A stretch of 64,000 nucleotides of DNA from Lachnospiraceae bacterium (GTDB taxonomy: Bacteria; Bacillota; Clostridia; Lachnospirales; Lachnospiraceae): positions 25,842 to 89,841 of the forward strand of contig JAAWAR010000028.1 in the NCBI GenBank assembly GCA_022792295.1, given 5' to 3'. This document shows positions 15,325-23,762 of this stretch, piece by piece. The notes beneath the pieces were generated by a model. That model searched no databases. It had not been told where the DNA came from and worked only from the letters and a program-made list of their open reading frames with translations. The translations under genes were made by a program, and so were the position numbers. How positions within the stretch are numbered: the stretch's first letter is position 1; each line of letters starts with the position of its first letter.

Positions 15325-17283
15325 CTAACTTACCTCGGAGCCCGCCTTCATATCTTTATCCGGCATCATGAGTGCCAGGTTCCCCTCATCATCCGCCGCG
15401 CTGAGGATCATGCCCTCAGACATCATTCCCGCCAGCTTTGCGGGCTTCAGGTTCGCAACGACCATGACCTTCCTGCCCACCATATCATCCGCTTTGTACC
15501 ACGCCTTGATGCCGCTTAAAATCTGTCTCGTCTCGGAACCAATTTTAATCTGGAAGCACAAAAGCTTCTTTGACTTCGGGACCTCCTCGCACTTTATGAC
15601 CTCTCCGATCTGAAACTGCAGCTTCGCGAAGTCGTCATACGTGATCTCCGGCTTTTTCTCCACATCCATACCGTTCTCCTCCCTGGCAGGCGCTTCTTGT
15701 TTTTCTGCGGCTGTGCACATAGCCCCGACTTTCTCCAAAACCTCCTTGATGTCCATGCGGGCAAAGAGGATCTCCGGTTTTTCCGTAACCTTGTTTTTGC
15801 TCGGGTATAGGCCGAATTCTTTCATGTCCGCAAGCGGCCTCTTTTCTGTCCGAAGCTGGGAGAGGATCCGCTCGGAAGTCTCTGGCATAAAGGAGGCTAA
15901 CAGGGAGGCGCCGATCACAATGGCCTCTGTCAGGTTATAGAGGACCGTCGCCAGGCGGTCTTTTTTCGCCTCATCCTTTGCCAATGTCCATGGAGTTGTC
16001 TCATCGATGTATTTGTTGCTACGCCGGAAAATATTAAAGATTTCCGTCATGGCATCGGCCACGCGCAGCCTGTCCATCTTTTCGTCAGCAAGTCTCGCAG
16101 CCTCCAAGACGACAGCCTTTAAGTCCTCATCCACAGGCTCTTTAACGCCCTTATTCTCCACAACGCCGCCAAAGTATTTATTCGTCATCGAAACCGTCCG
16201 GTTCACAAGATTTCCCAGGATATTCGCCAGGTCAGAATTCATGCGCTCCACCATCAATTCCCAGGAAATAACTCCGTCGTTCTCAAACGGCATCTCATGC
16301 AGTACAAAGTAGCGCACCGCATCCACACCGAAAAAGTCCACCAGTGTGTCTGCATACAGCACGTTCCCCTTCGATTTACTCATCTTTCCGTCGCCCTGCA
16401 GAAGCCAAGGATGGCCGAAGATCTGCTTCGGAAGCGGCTCGCCTAACGCCATCAGAAAGATTGGCCAGTAGATCGTATGGAACCGGATAATGTCCTTTCC
16501 AATTAAATGCAGATCGGCCGGCCAGTATTTTTTATAATTCTCACCATGCGTTTTGTCGCAGTCATAGCCGATTCCCGTGATGTAGTTGCTGAGCGCGTCC
16601 AGCCAGACATAGGTGACGTGCTTCGGGTCAAAATCCACCGGAATCCCCCAGGTAAACGACGTCCTGGACACGCACAGATCCTGCAGGCCCGGAAGCAGGA
16701 AATTGTTCATCATCTCGTTCTTGCGGGAAACGGGCTGGATAAACTCCGGATGTGCGTTTATATGGTCAATGAGCCTTTGGGCATATTTGCTCATACGGAA
16801 GAAGTAGGCTTCCTCCTTGGCCGGCTGTACCGGGCGGCCGCAGTCCGGGCATTTCCCGTCCACAGCCTGAGACGATGTCCAAAACGACTCACAAGGCGTA
16901 CAGTAAAGCCCTTCATAATGCCCTTTATAAATATCTCCCTGCTCGTACAGCTTTTTGAAGATCTTTTGTACCTGTTTTTCATGATCGGCATCCGTCGTAC
17001 GGATAAATTTGTCATAGGAGGTGTTCATCAAATCCCAGATCTTTTGGATCTCACCGGCCACCTGATCCACGAATTCCTTCGGCGTGACCCCGGCCTCCTT
17101 CGCCTTCAGTTCGATTTTTTGTCCATGCTCGTCGGTCCCGGTCTGGAAAAATACGTCATAGCCCTGCTCTCTCTTATAGCGGGCGATCGCATCCGCCAGC
17201 ACGATCTCATAGGTATTGCCGATATGCGGTTTTCCCGAGGTATAGGCAATGGCGGTTGTAATATAGTATGGCTTTTTACTCAT
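15325..17283 (-). CDS. metG: methionyl-tRNA synthetase with C-terminal tRNA-binding domain
   Basis: 652 aa class I aminoacyl-tRNA synthetase that charges tRNA-Met. HIGH motif appears as HIGN in KPHIGNTYE. The zinc knuckle is CTPC...CPDC, and the KMSKS loop is present (DGKMSKSKGN). Residues from about 540 onward form the EMAP-II/OB-fold tRNA-binding domain (FAKLQFQIGEV). Start at ATG 17283 with AAAAGGAGC upstream; the track's earlier start reaches into the leader. No T-box leader was recognised in the 175 bp before the gene. It heads a run with traX, tatD, rsmA and the ATC hydrolase gene. Confidence 0.96.
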   Translation of the reverse strand: MSKKPYYITTAIAYTSGKPHIGNTYEIVLADAIARYKREQGYDVFFQTGTDEHGQKIELKAKEAGVTPKEFVDQVAGEIQKIWDLMNTSYDKFIRTTDADHEKQVQKIFKKLYEQGDIYKGHYEGLYCTPCESFWTSSQAVDGKCPDCGRPVQPAKEEAYFFRMSKYAQRLIDHINAHPEFIQPVSRKNEMMNNFLLPGLQDLCVSRTSFTWGIPVDFDPKHVTYVWLDALSNYITGIGYDCDKTHGENYKKYWPADLHLIGKDIIRFHTIYWPIFLMALGEPLPKQIFGHPWLLQGDGKMSKSKGNVLYADTLVDFFGVDAVRYFVLHEMPFENDGVISWELMVERMNSDLANILGNLVNRTVSMTNKYFGGVVENKGVKEPVDEDLKAVVLEAARLADEKMDRLRVADAMTEIFNIFRRSNKYIDETTPWTLAKDEAKKDRLATVLYNLTEAIVIGASLLASFMPETSERILSQLRTEKRPLADMKEFGLYPSKNKVTEKPEILFARMDIKEVLEKVGAMCTAAEKQEAPAREENGMDVEKKPEITYDDFAKLQFQIGEVIKCEEVPKSKKLLCFQIKIGSETRQILSGIKAWYKADDMVGRKVMVVANLKPAKLAGMMSEGMILSAADDEGNLALMMPDKDMKAGSEVS

Positions 17284-17458
17284 ATGTTTAGCTCCTTTTG
17301 GCTGGATAAAAAATGTTCGCTCTGCGTTTCCTTGCCCGATACAGCCTTTCTGTAGAAGTCTACCCCGTCTGCCAGATTTTGTCAAGCCGTGGCCCAAGGA
17401 ATTTTATTCAAAAGCCGCACATATACTGGCAGTGGAACATATCCCAAGGAGTGAAATC

Positions 17459-19282
17459 ATGCATTCTTTCTTTCCGCATTCTGTGCCCCGCCGGCTGCGG
17501 GCTGTTTTTTTCTTGTACCTAACCGTATTGACACTTTTTTTATGCTCCTGCGGGCGTGAGAGACTGGATGTCTCAGGAACCGGCGGACAAACCGGGGAAT
17601 TTTATTCATCCGATCAGCCAGCCGCCCAGACGGCTTTTTCTGACTTTTGTACCCGCGTTTTCCGTGAGGAAATGGAGGGGGCGCCGACCCTTGATCTGCA
17701 TTTTTCTCTCCTGCATCCGGAACGCTATGGGATCCAAACAGAGGAAGTAAGCCTAGGCACGGTGAGTCTCACCGGTATGATTGCCGCAAACGAGGACCGA
17801 AAGGCGCTGCGGGCGGAGCTTTTAAAGTTTCAGCCCGAGGAACTTGAGAAGCGGCAGAGGATCCTTTACGATGCGCTTTTAGAGACGCTTGACGCCTCAC
17901 TTCTCGGGGAAGGCCTGGAACTCTATGAGCAGCCCCTAGCCCCCACCATAGGCGTACAGGCGCAGCTTCCGATCCTCTTGGCCGAATACACATTTACCTC
18001 CCAAAAGGATGTGGAGGACTACCTTTCTCTGCTCTCCCAGCTTGACGGCTATTATGAACAGATCCTTGTATTCGAGCGCCAAAAGGCCGATGCCGGCCTC
18101 GCACCCTCCGACGCCTCTATTGATGCGATCATTGCTTCTTGTGAGAGCTACCTGATCGACCCGGAGGAAAACTTTTTGACCGAAACCTTTGAAACCCGGC
18201 TGGAGCGCCTTTTGGGCACGGGGGAGGATTCCGAGGAGCTAAAAAGCGCTTTACGCGGACGCCATGTTGCAGCGATCCGCGAACATTTCCTCCCCGCCTA
18301 TGAAAATCTGATCACAGGCATGACCGCCTTAAAAGGGCGCGGCATCCGGGACGGCGGGCTCTGCCAGCTTGCAGACGGCAGAAAATACTATGAATACCTC
18401 TTAAGAAGCGGCCCCGGCCTTTCTTATTCGGTCCCTGCATTAAAGAAAGCGCTTGCGGCACAGATGGAGGAGGATCTCACAGCCATTTCCCGACTTTTTT
18501 CCGAGAATCCGTCTCTTGACGCAACGGATTCTGACTTCTCCCTGTCCGACCCGCAAAAGATCCTCGACGATCTCAAGGTACAAATGGCAGGTGAGTTTCC
18601 GACAGGCCCGGACTGTAACTATGAGATCCGCTATGTTCCAAAGTATCTGGAAGGCTCATTAAGCCCCGCCTTCTATCTGACTGCCCCCATGGATGATCTG
18701 AATCAAAATGTAATCTACATAAACGGCGGCTATTCTGACGGGCTCTACACTACGTTAGCGCATGAAGGATTCCCCGGCCATCTCTACCAGACTGTCTATG
18801 CCCGGTCGCATGCCGCACATCCTTTAGAGTCAGTTTTAAGCTGTTCGGGCGCAAATGAGGGCTGGGCGACTTATGTGGAAAACTGTGCCTGCCTGTTTGA
18901 CAACGGACTTCCTGACGGCGTCGGCGAGTACCGCGCCAGGGCCCGTTCCTTTTCTCTCTGCGTCCATGGCCTTTTAGACATCGGCATCCATTACGACGGC
19001 TGGACTATGGAGCAGGCGAAAGAATTTATCACCACCTATTTCCAGGCTGACGATACAGTTGTGCAGGAACTTTGGCAGACCATGATCGACAATCCGACTA
19101 ATTACCTGGAATACTGCGGCGGCTATGTAGAGATCATGGAAATGCGCCGAATGGCAGAGCTGCAGCTTGGAGAACGTTTTTCTCCTTTGGAATTCCATCG
19201 CTTTCTTTTGGACATCGGCCCCCTCCCTTTCCCGGTCATACGGAACTATTTTTCGGAGTGGCTGGAAGCCTCGAAAGCGTAG
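17459..19282 (+). CDS. DUF885 family metallopeptidase-like lipoprotein
   Basis: 607 aa. The N-terminus is a lipoprotein signal with lipobox LCSC at about residue 24-27 of the chosen start, so the protein should be tethered outside the membrane. The C-terminal half carries the DUF885 signature AHEGFPGHLYQ, an HExxxxH-type metal site, plus NEGWATY downstream, both typical of this peptidase-like family. Length (about 600 aa) matches the family. The start at 17459 has AAGGAGTG upstream; the track's M at 17432 lacks one. Substrate unknown. Transcribed divergently from metG. Confidence 0.88.
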   Translation: MHSFFPHSVPRRLRAVFFLYLTVLTLFLCSCGRERLDVSGTGGQTGEFYSSDQPAAQTAFSDFCTRVFREEMEGAPTLDLHFSLLHPERYGIQTEEVSLGTVSLTGMIAANEDRKALRAELLKFQPEELEKRQRILYDALLETLDASLLGEGLELYEQPLAPTIGVQAQLPILLAEYTFTSQKDVEDYLSLLSQLDGYYEQILVFERQKADAGLAPSDASIDAIIASCESYLIDPEENFLTETFETRLERLLGTGEDSEELKSALRGRHVAAIREHFLPAYENLITGMTALKGRGIRDGGLCQLADGRKYYEYLLRSGPGLSYSVPALKKALAAQMEEDLTAISRLFSENPSLDATDSDFSLSDPQKILDDLKVQMAGEFPTGPDCNYEIRYVPKYLEGSLSPAFYLTAPMDDLNQNVIYINGGYSDGLYTTLAHEGFPGHLYQTVYARSHAAHPLESVLSCSGANEGWATYVENCACLFDNGLPDGVGEYRARARSFSLCVHGLLDIGIHYDGWTMEQAKEFITTYFQADDTVVQELWQTMIDNPTNYLEYCGGYVEIMEMRRMAELQLGERFSPLEFHRFLLDIGPLPFPVIRNYFSEWLEASKA

Positions 19283-19355
19283 TTTTCCCACACTCTGGAC
19301 AAATGATAAAAAATTGCTTATGATAGAAGCAAAAAGACGAAAGGAGAGCGTACAC

Positions 19356-19877
19356 ATGAACGAAGTTTTAAACAATATCCTGACCCGCCGAAGCATCCGC
19401 AAATTTACCGGGACGCCTGTTCCAAAGGAAATCTTAGAGGAGCTTGTAAACGCCGCCCTTCACGCGCCGAGCGGAATGGGCAGACAGACCTGGAAATTTA
19501 CCGTGCTCACCAATAAGGCCCTTCTGGCCCGCCTTACATCTGCCATTGAAAAAGAGCTTGACCGTCCCGGCTACGACATGTACCGGCCGGCCGCTGTCAT
19601 CCTGCCTTCCAATGAGCGAGACAGCCGCTTCGGCAGAGAGGATGATGCCTGCGCGCTTGAAAATATTTTTCTGGCGGCCCATTCCCTGGGGATCGGCTCC
19701 GTGTGGATCAATCAGCTCCAGAATATCTGCGATAAGCCAGATATCCGGGCCGTGCTGGACGATCTGGGCATCCCCGCCGATCATGTCGTCTACGGCATGG
19801 CCGCCCTCGGGTATCCGGACCCGGATACCCCGATCCAGCCGAAGGAACGGATCGGAAAGGTTTCTTATGTGGAATAA
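19356..19877 (+). CDS. nitroreductase family FMN oxidoreductase
   Basis: 173 aa, the short form of the nitroreductase fold. FMN-binding RRSIRKFTG is near the N-terminus, ALHAPSGMGRQTW follows, and the C-terminal GYPDP segment closes the fold. The enzymes reduce nitro compounds or quinones with NAD(P)H; the natural substrate is unknown. Start at ATG 19356 with AAAGGAG upstream, 73 bp after the DUF885 stop. The ORF listed from 19167 runs through the tail of the previous gene. A strong terminator follows. Confidence 0.88.
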   Translation: MNEVLNNILTRRSIRKFTGTPVPKEILEELVNAALHAPSGMGRQTWKFTVLTNKALLARLTSAIEKELDRPGYDMYRPAAVILPSNERDSRFGREDDACALENIFLAAHSLGIGSVWINQLQNICDKPDIRAVLDDLGIPADHVVYGMAALGYPDPDTPIQPKERIGKVSYVE

Positions 19878-19895
19878 GAGAAATGGCAGGGAATA

Positions 19896-19944
19896 AAAAG
19901 CCGCCCGACAGTATCTTTACCTAGGATACTGTCGGGCGGCTTTT
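19896..19944. terminator. bidirectional intrinsic terminator between nitroreductase and pfp genes
   Basis: A perfect 20-bp inverted repeat (19896-19915 and 19925-19944, loop of 9) starts with AAAA and ends with TTTT. It serves the nitroreductase gene on plus and the phosphofructokinase gene on minus. Confidence 0.9.
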
Positions 19945-20027
19945 ATCCTGCTTACGCCTCCTCGCGGCGTCTGATTTCCATTTCGACGTTTATAAAAGCC
20001 CAGACAAGCCTGAACGATTATCACCGA

Positions 20028-21266
20028 TTACCATTTGTCGCAGTGGTACAAATGTCTCGGAATCCCATCCACCATGATCGGCGGGACGTCTCCCTGGATT
20101 AAAGGCTTGACATAGCTGATAAAATCTTCGGTCACATAATCTCCGGACTCGTTGATCCATTTTCTAGGAACAACTTTCTCCACATTGGATACCTTGTGTA
20201 CGTTGCGCAGACTTGTCGTACACTGGTACGGATCATCGGAAAGGCGCTCTAAGATTACCATCTCGCCGGTATCGCCCTCATCGGCCGCTTTGACTGCAGC
20301 TCCGCCCACCTGGAACGCTTCTATGATGTCGATCCGCGAGCTAAGATGGGATGCCGCTCTCTGGAGCGTGGAAAGCTCGATGCCTCTGGTCTTGCAGCCG
20401 ATCTCGTTTGCAATCCTGCAGGCCAGGTAATTTGCCGTGCCGCTAAGCTGCTTATGGCCGAAGGCATCCACATAATCGACTCCATCCGTCAGCTCGCATA
20501 CATAGCGGCCATCCTGTAAACGAATCCCCTCAGAGACCGCCACAACGACCGACTGCTTCTTTTTAAGGAGCTCCTTCGTCTTTTCCACGAATTTCTCCAC
20601 GTCAAAGGCCAGCTCCGGCAGATAAATAAGATCCGGCCCCTCACAGTCCTCGCCCCTGGCGAGAGCCGTGGCCCCGGTAAGCCATCCGGCGTTTCGGCCC
20701 ATGACCTCAATGATCGTGACAAGACCCTTGCCGTACTCCAGCGCATTACTGTCACGGATGATCTCTTTTGTGGATGTCCCGATATATTTTGCGGCACTTC
20801 CGTAACCCGGCGTATGATCTGTGAGCGCAAGATCGTTATCGATCGTCTTCGGAACGCCGATAAACTTTGTCGAATGTCCCTTTACAATCGCGTAATCCGA
20901 AAGCTTTTTGATCGTATCCATGGAATCGTTGCCGCCGATATAAATAAAACACTCAATCTCCAATTTATCCAGAATCGAAAAAATTCTCTCAAATGTTTCC
21001 GGATCCTCGTGTATCTCCGGAAGCTTGTACCGGCATGAGCCAAGATAGGCGGCCGGTGTCCTCTTTAAAAGCTCTACGTCCAAGTCGTTGCGGATATGCT
21101 CCGAAAGATCGACGTACTGCTCGTCCATCAGGCCCTGAATTCCGTGCAGCATTCCGTATACCTTCTTTGCGCCTCTGTCAATCGCTGTCCTGTACACACC
21201 CGCAAGGCTGGAGTTAATCGCTGAGGTCGGGCCTCCTGACTGCCCGACGATCACATTCCCATTCAT
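20028..21266 (-). CDS. pfp: 6-phosphofructokinase, pyrophosphate-dependent type
   Basis: 412 aa. It phosphorylates fructose 6-phosphate in glycolysis. Phosphoryl-donor residues point to PPi rather than ATP: GGNDS at 111-115 places Asp where ATP enzymes have Gly, and PKTIDND at 139-145 has Lys where ATP enzymes have Gly. MGRNAGWL and the C-terminal domain are normal. PPi enzymes make the step reversible and save ATP, common in anaerobic clostridia. Single gene with its own promoter overlapping the end of marR. Donor choice is read from residues only. Confidence 0.9.
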   Translation of the reverse strand: MNGNVIVGQSGGPTSAINSSLAGVYRTAIDRGAKKVYGMLHGIQGLMDEQYVDLSEHIRNDLDVELLKRTPAAYLGSCRYKLPEIHEDPETFERIFSILDKLEIECFIYIGGNDSMDTIKKLSDYAIVKGHSTKFIGVPKTIDNDLALTDHTPGYGSAAKYIGTSTKEIIRDSNALEYGKGLVTIIEVMGRNAGWLTGATALARGEDCEGPDLIYLPELAFDVEKFVEKTKELLKKKQSVVVAVSEGIRLQDGRYVCELTDGVDYVDAFGHKQLSGTANYLACRIANEIGCKTRGIELSTLQRAASHLSSRIDIIEAFQVGGAAVKAADEGDTGEMVILERLSDDPYQCTTSLRNVHKVSNVEKVVPRKWINESGDYVTEDFISYVKPLIQGDVPPIMVDGIPRHLYHCDKW

Positions 21267-21298
21267 GTGATGTTGCCCCTTTCATTCATTTTTTTATT

Positions 21299-21327
21299 AC
21301 TATACGACATTTATTTCCGATTTTCAA
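21299..21327 (-). promoter_or_regulatory. promoter of the PPi-phosphofructokinase gene
   Basis: Minus strand TTGAAA (21322-21327), 17-bp spacer, TATAGT (21299-21304), 33 bp before the ATG at 21266. The -35 lies inside the 3' end of the MarR gene. Confidence 0.7.
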
Positions 21328-21781
21328 GCAAATCAGCATTTTCTTTTTCCTTCATCCGAAACCATTTATCGAGCTTAGCAAGCGCCCGGATCAAAAGACG
21401 CAGTTCGCTCTTTTCCATGCCTTCCATAATCGCTTTGATTAGCTCGCTGTGGAACCGCGCATGGTGTTCATAGGCTTTTTTCCCTTTTTCCGAAAGAGAG
21501 ATATAAACAACCCGTCTGTCCTCCTGCCCCCGCTCTCTGACCACATAGCCTTTTTTTACCAGGCTGTTCATGGCAATCGTCAGTGTTCCCACTGTCACAG
21601 AGAGCTCTCTGGCGATCGAGGTCATATTTTTGGGCGCGCCGGCGCCAATCGCCTCCATCACATGCATGTCGTTATTTGTAATATCTTTGAATTCCTGTGT
21701 GATAATTGCCTTCTGTTCGATGTCCATGACATCGCGGAACAGACGCACCAGTACCTCATTCAGTATCTCGTAATCGTTCAA
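21311..21781 (-). CDS. MarR family transcriptional regulator
   Basis: 156 aa winged-helix regulator. The core runs about 35-105 with the HTH around MTSIARELSVTVGTLTIAMNSL and the wing ERGQEDRRVVYISLS. N- and C-terminal helices for dimerisation are present. A C-terminal extension rich in Arg/Lys/Glu follows. Start ATG 21781 has GAGGAACCC upstream. It has its own promoter (21817-21845). A member controlling fatty-acid synthesis (FabT-like) or efflux is possible, but no target gene adjoins it; its neighbours are spmB and pfp. Confidence 0.87.
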   Translation of the reverse strand: MNDYEILNEVLVRLFRDVMDIEQKAIITQEFKDITNNDMHVMEAIGAGAPKNMTSIARELSVTVGTLTIAMNSLVKKGYVVRERGQEDRRVVYISLSEKGKKAYEHHARFHSELIKAIMEGMEKSELRLLIRALAKLDKWFRMKEKENADLLENRK

Positions 21782-21816
21782 CGGAGGGTTCCTCTCTTGC
21801 TTTTTGAGTTGCCTTT

Positions 21817-21845
21817 AGTATAGCGCAGATTTTGCATGAAAACAA
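21817..21845 (-). promoter_or_regulatory. promoter of the MarR gene
   Basis: Minus strand TTGTTT (21840-21845), 17-bp spacer, TATACT (21817-21822), 36 bp upstream of the start codon. Confidence 0.65.
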
Positions 21846-21852
21846 CAGCTTT

Positions 21853-22386
21853 TCACACCTGCCCCATAAATCCGGCCAGAAAAATGCTGGCGGCGATGCC
21901 TCCTGCCGTGGCCAAAAGCGCTCCCGGAAGTGTCCATCTGGTCTTTCGGATGCCTGCGCTCATAAAATACACGCTCATTGTGTAAAAAATCGTCTCCGTA
22001 CAGCCCATCATAATAGACACCATATTTCCGACCAGGGAATCCGGCCCATATTCCTTAAAAATGTCAAGGATCAGGCCAGTCGCGGCCGAGCTGGACACCA
22101 TCCGTACCAAAATGACTGGAATCAAAGGAAGCGGGATATGAAGCCTGGAAGCGGGAATCTTGAGGAACTCCGAGGCCGCCTCCAAAAGCCCCGAGGCACG
22201 CAGAATCCCCACCGCAGCCATCAATCCGATCAACGTCGGCAGGATTTGGGCCACCGTCTTCATCCCTTCTATGGCTCCCTTTAAAAAATCGTCAAATACT
22301 GGTCTGCCCGCAAGCAGGCCGAAGCCGACGATATAAAAAATGGAGAGCGGCACCATGAATTCTGATAAAAAGATCAAAATATCCAT
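21853..22386 (-). CDS. spmB: spore maturation protein B
   Basis: 177 aa membrane protein of the nucleoside-recognition (gate) family, with about five hydrophobic segments. Diagnostic features are the ILPTLIGLMAAVGILRASG stretch, VRMVSSSAATG, and MMGCTETIFYTMSVYF. SpmA and SpmB work together in spore core dehydration. Here spmB has no spmA neighbour. The gene is divergent from the ArsC-like gene, with GGGAAA before the ATG. It implies a sporulating ancestor, although paralogues of this family occur in non-spore-formers. Confidence 0.85.
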   Translation of the reverse strand: MDILIFLSEFMVPLSIFYIVGFGLLAGRPVFDDFLKGAIEGMKTVAQILPTLIGLMAAVGILRASGLLEAASEFLKIPASRLHIPLPLIPVILVRMVSSSAATGLILDIFKEYGPDSLVGNMVSIMMGCTETIFYTMSVYFMSAGIRKTRWTLPGALLATAGGIAASIFLAGFMGQV

Positions 22387-22416
22387 TGCTTTCCCTTAAG
22401 CTTCTTCTTTCTCCTA

Positions 22417-22445
22417 TTGTATTCCTTTTTAAAATCGGATATACT
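22417..22445 (+). promoter_or_regulatory. promoter of the ArsC/Spx-like gene
   Basis: TTGTAT (22417-22422), 17-bp spacer, TATACT (22440-22445), about 31 bp before the ATG at 22477. Confidence 0.75.
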
Positions 22446-22476
22446 TGTTTCATTCTTATGAAACGGAGGAAATGCC

Positions 22477-22833
22477 ATGTCTGTCTTGTTTATCGAATAC
22501 CCCGCCTGCTCAACCTGCAAGAAAGCCAAAAGCTGGCTTGACGCACACAAGATCTCCTACACAGACCGCCATATCAAGGAGAACAATCCCGCCAAAGAGG
22601 AACTCTCCATGTGGCTTAAAAAAAGTGGTCTGCCGCTTAAACGCTTTTTTAATACCAGCGGCCTGCTCTACAAGTCCATGAATCTTAAAGAAAAGCTCCC
22701 TGCACTTTCAGAGGAGGAGGCGCTTTCACTGCTTGCCACAGACGGTATGCTCGTAAAACGCCCCCTCATCGTCGCAGAGGATTTTGTACTCGTTGGCTTT
22801 AAAGAAGCAGAGTGGGAGGAAAAGCTGGGTTAA
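22477..22833 (+). CDS. ArsC/Spx-family thioredoxin-fold protein
   Basis: 118 aa. The N-terminal CSTCKKA motif (about 11-17) carries the redox CxxC, and the following helix and RHIKENNP strand are typical of the arsenate reductase/Spx/YffB superfamily. The C-terminal half has KRPLIVAEDFVLVGFKEAEW, the usual closing strand. Glutaredoxin-dependent arsenate reductases, Spx regulators and untested YffB-type proteins share this fold; nothing here separates them. Start has GGAGG upstream. Its terminator hairpin overlaps the stop codon and lies within the opposing gene. Confidence 0.85.
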   Translation: MSVLFIEYPACSTCKKAKSWLDAHKISYTDRHIKENNPAKEELSMWLKKSGLPLKRFFNTSGLLYKSMNLKEKLPALSEEEALSLLATDGMLVKRPLIVAEDFVLVGFKEAEWEEKLG

Positions 22834-22850
22834 GAAACCCGGCTTTTTTT
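22824..22850 (+). terminator. intrinsic terminator of the ArsC-like gene, inside the opposing coding end
   Basis: An 8-bp stem (22824-22831 / 22836-22843) with one G-U pair and a 4-nt loop, followed by T7. The left arm contains the gene's stop codon. The T tract is the complement of the Lys-rich C-terminal codons of the minus-strand membrane protein. Confidence 0.75.
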
Positions 22851-23762
22851 CTTTTTCCGGCCGGCCAGGCCCCATAACGCCGCCACTGCAAGCAGCCCTG
22901 CAAAAAAGCCGATGCCAAGCCTTACGACTGTCAGATGCGTTGTCAGCCACTGGAGAATGCGATCTGCAAGGGGCAGGGGCACTTCCCTTTCCTGCTTGGC
23001 CTCCGTCTGCAAAGGAACGGCCTGCGCCCGGGCTTTTTCTGCCTTTTGCACACTTTCTTTTGTTTCCTCCTCTGCCGCCTCCTCATAGATCCCGATGTAC
23101 TGTTTGCCGCGGATTTCCGGCGTCATGACCTGCCCTCCGTATTTTACCTCCACATTCCGCATCAGTTTTGCGCCTTTCGCCAGGGCGTCTCTGAATAATA
23201 CCCCTTCTTTCTCGTAAGGCGGGCCATCCCAGTCCACCGTTTCTACCCGGTAACAGTCCAGGGGAAGCTTTAGCCATGCAAGAAGTTCCTCCCCGTAATC
23301 CAAAAGCGGCACATCTGCCGGAATCTCTGTATCGCCGAGCAGATAGCTTTCTGCATCGTAGTCCGCCACCGTAAGCGGGAATGAAAAATCCTCTGACCAT
23401 GCCGCTCCCCTTTCTATCATTTCAAGCCTGGGAACCTCCCGTTCAAATGTGATCTCTGCTGTTTCATCTGTAATCGAGATCCTGGCCGTATCCGGCGGCT
23501 GCTCCTTCCCCTCCAGAAAAAAAGATACATTTGCCGAGGCATAAGTTGGTTCACTCGGTTTGGTTGCGTTTCTTATCCTGGTAGAAACCAGACGATAAGT
23601 CTTTCCCTCCTGTACGAGCTCCTCCTTTGGCCTGTACGCCTCGCCGCCGTCCGTAAAAACCGGGCTCTCCCAGGTCAGTCCGGACAGGGAACCGGCGCCT
23701 AAAAGCGCCGGAAGAAAAAATGCCAAAAACCCTGCTGCCTTCCAAAAGACTCTATCTCTCAT
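22830..23762 (-). CDS. membrane-anchored accessory protein of the surface locus, family not recognised
   Basis: 310 aa. An N-terminal signal segment (about 5-25) is followed by an extracellular beta-rich region of about 230 residues with many Glu/Asp/Tyr. A charged coiled stretch (about 228-262) then leads to a C-terminal transmembrane helix (about 280-300) and a Lys-rich tail (RKKKKSR). There is no LPxTG motif. Start ATG 23762 overlaps the giant gene's stop region by 11 bp, with AAGGAGGAAAAGG upstream, so it should be made together with the giant protein. It could assist its assembly or tether it. No function is assigned. Confidence 0.7.
   Translation of the reverse strand: MRDRVFWKAAGFLAFFLPALLGAGSLSGLTWESPVFTDGGEAYRPKEELVQEGKTYRLVSTRIRNATKPSEPTYASANVSFFLEGKEQPPDTARISITDETAEITFEREVPRLEMIERGAAWSEDFSFPLTVADYDAESYLLGDTEIPADVPLLDYGEELLAWLKLPLDCYRVETVDWDGPPYEKEGVLFRDALAKGAKLMRNVEVKYGGQVMTPEIRGKQYIGIYEEAAEEETKESVQKAEKARAQAVPLQTEAKQEREVPLPLADRILQWLTTHLTVVRLGIGFFAGLLAVAALWGLAGRKKKKSRVS

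Noticed and set aside
17284-17458. T-box leader for metG
   Set aside because: No T-box sequence or specifier stem was seen in the short leader.
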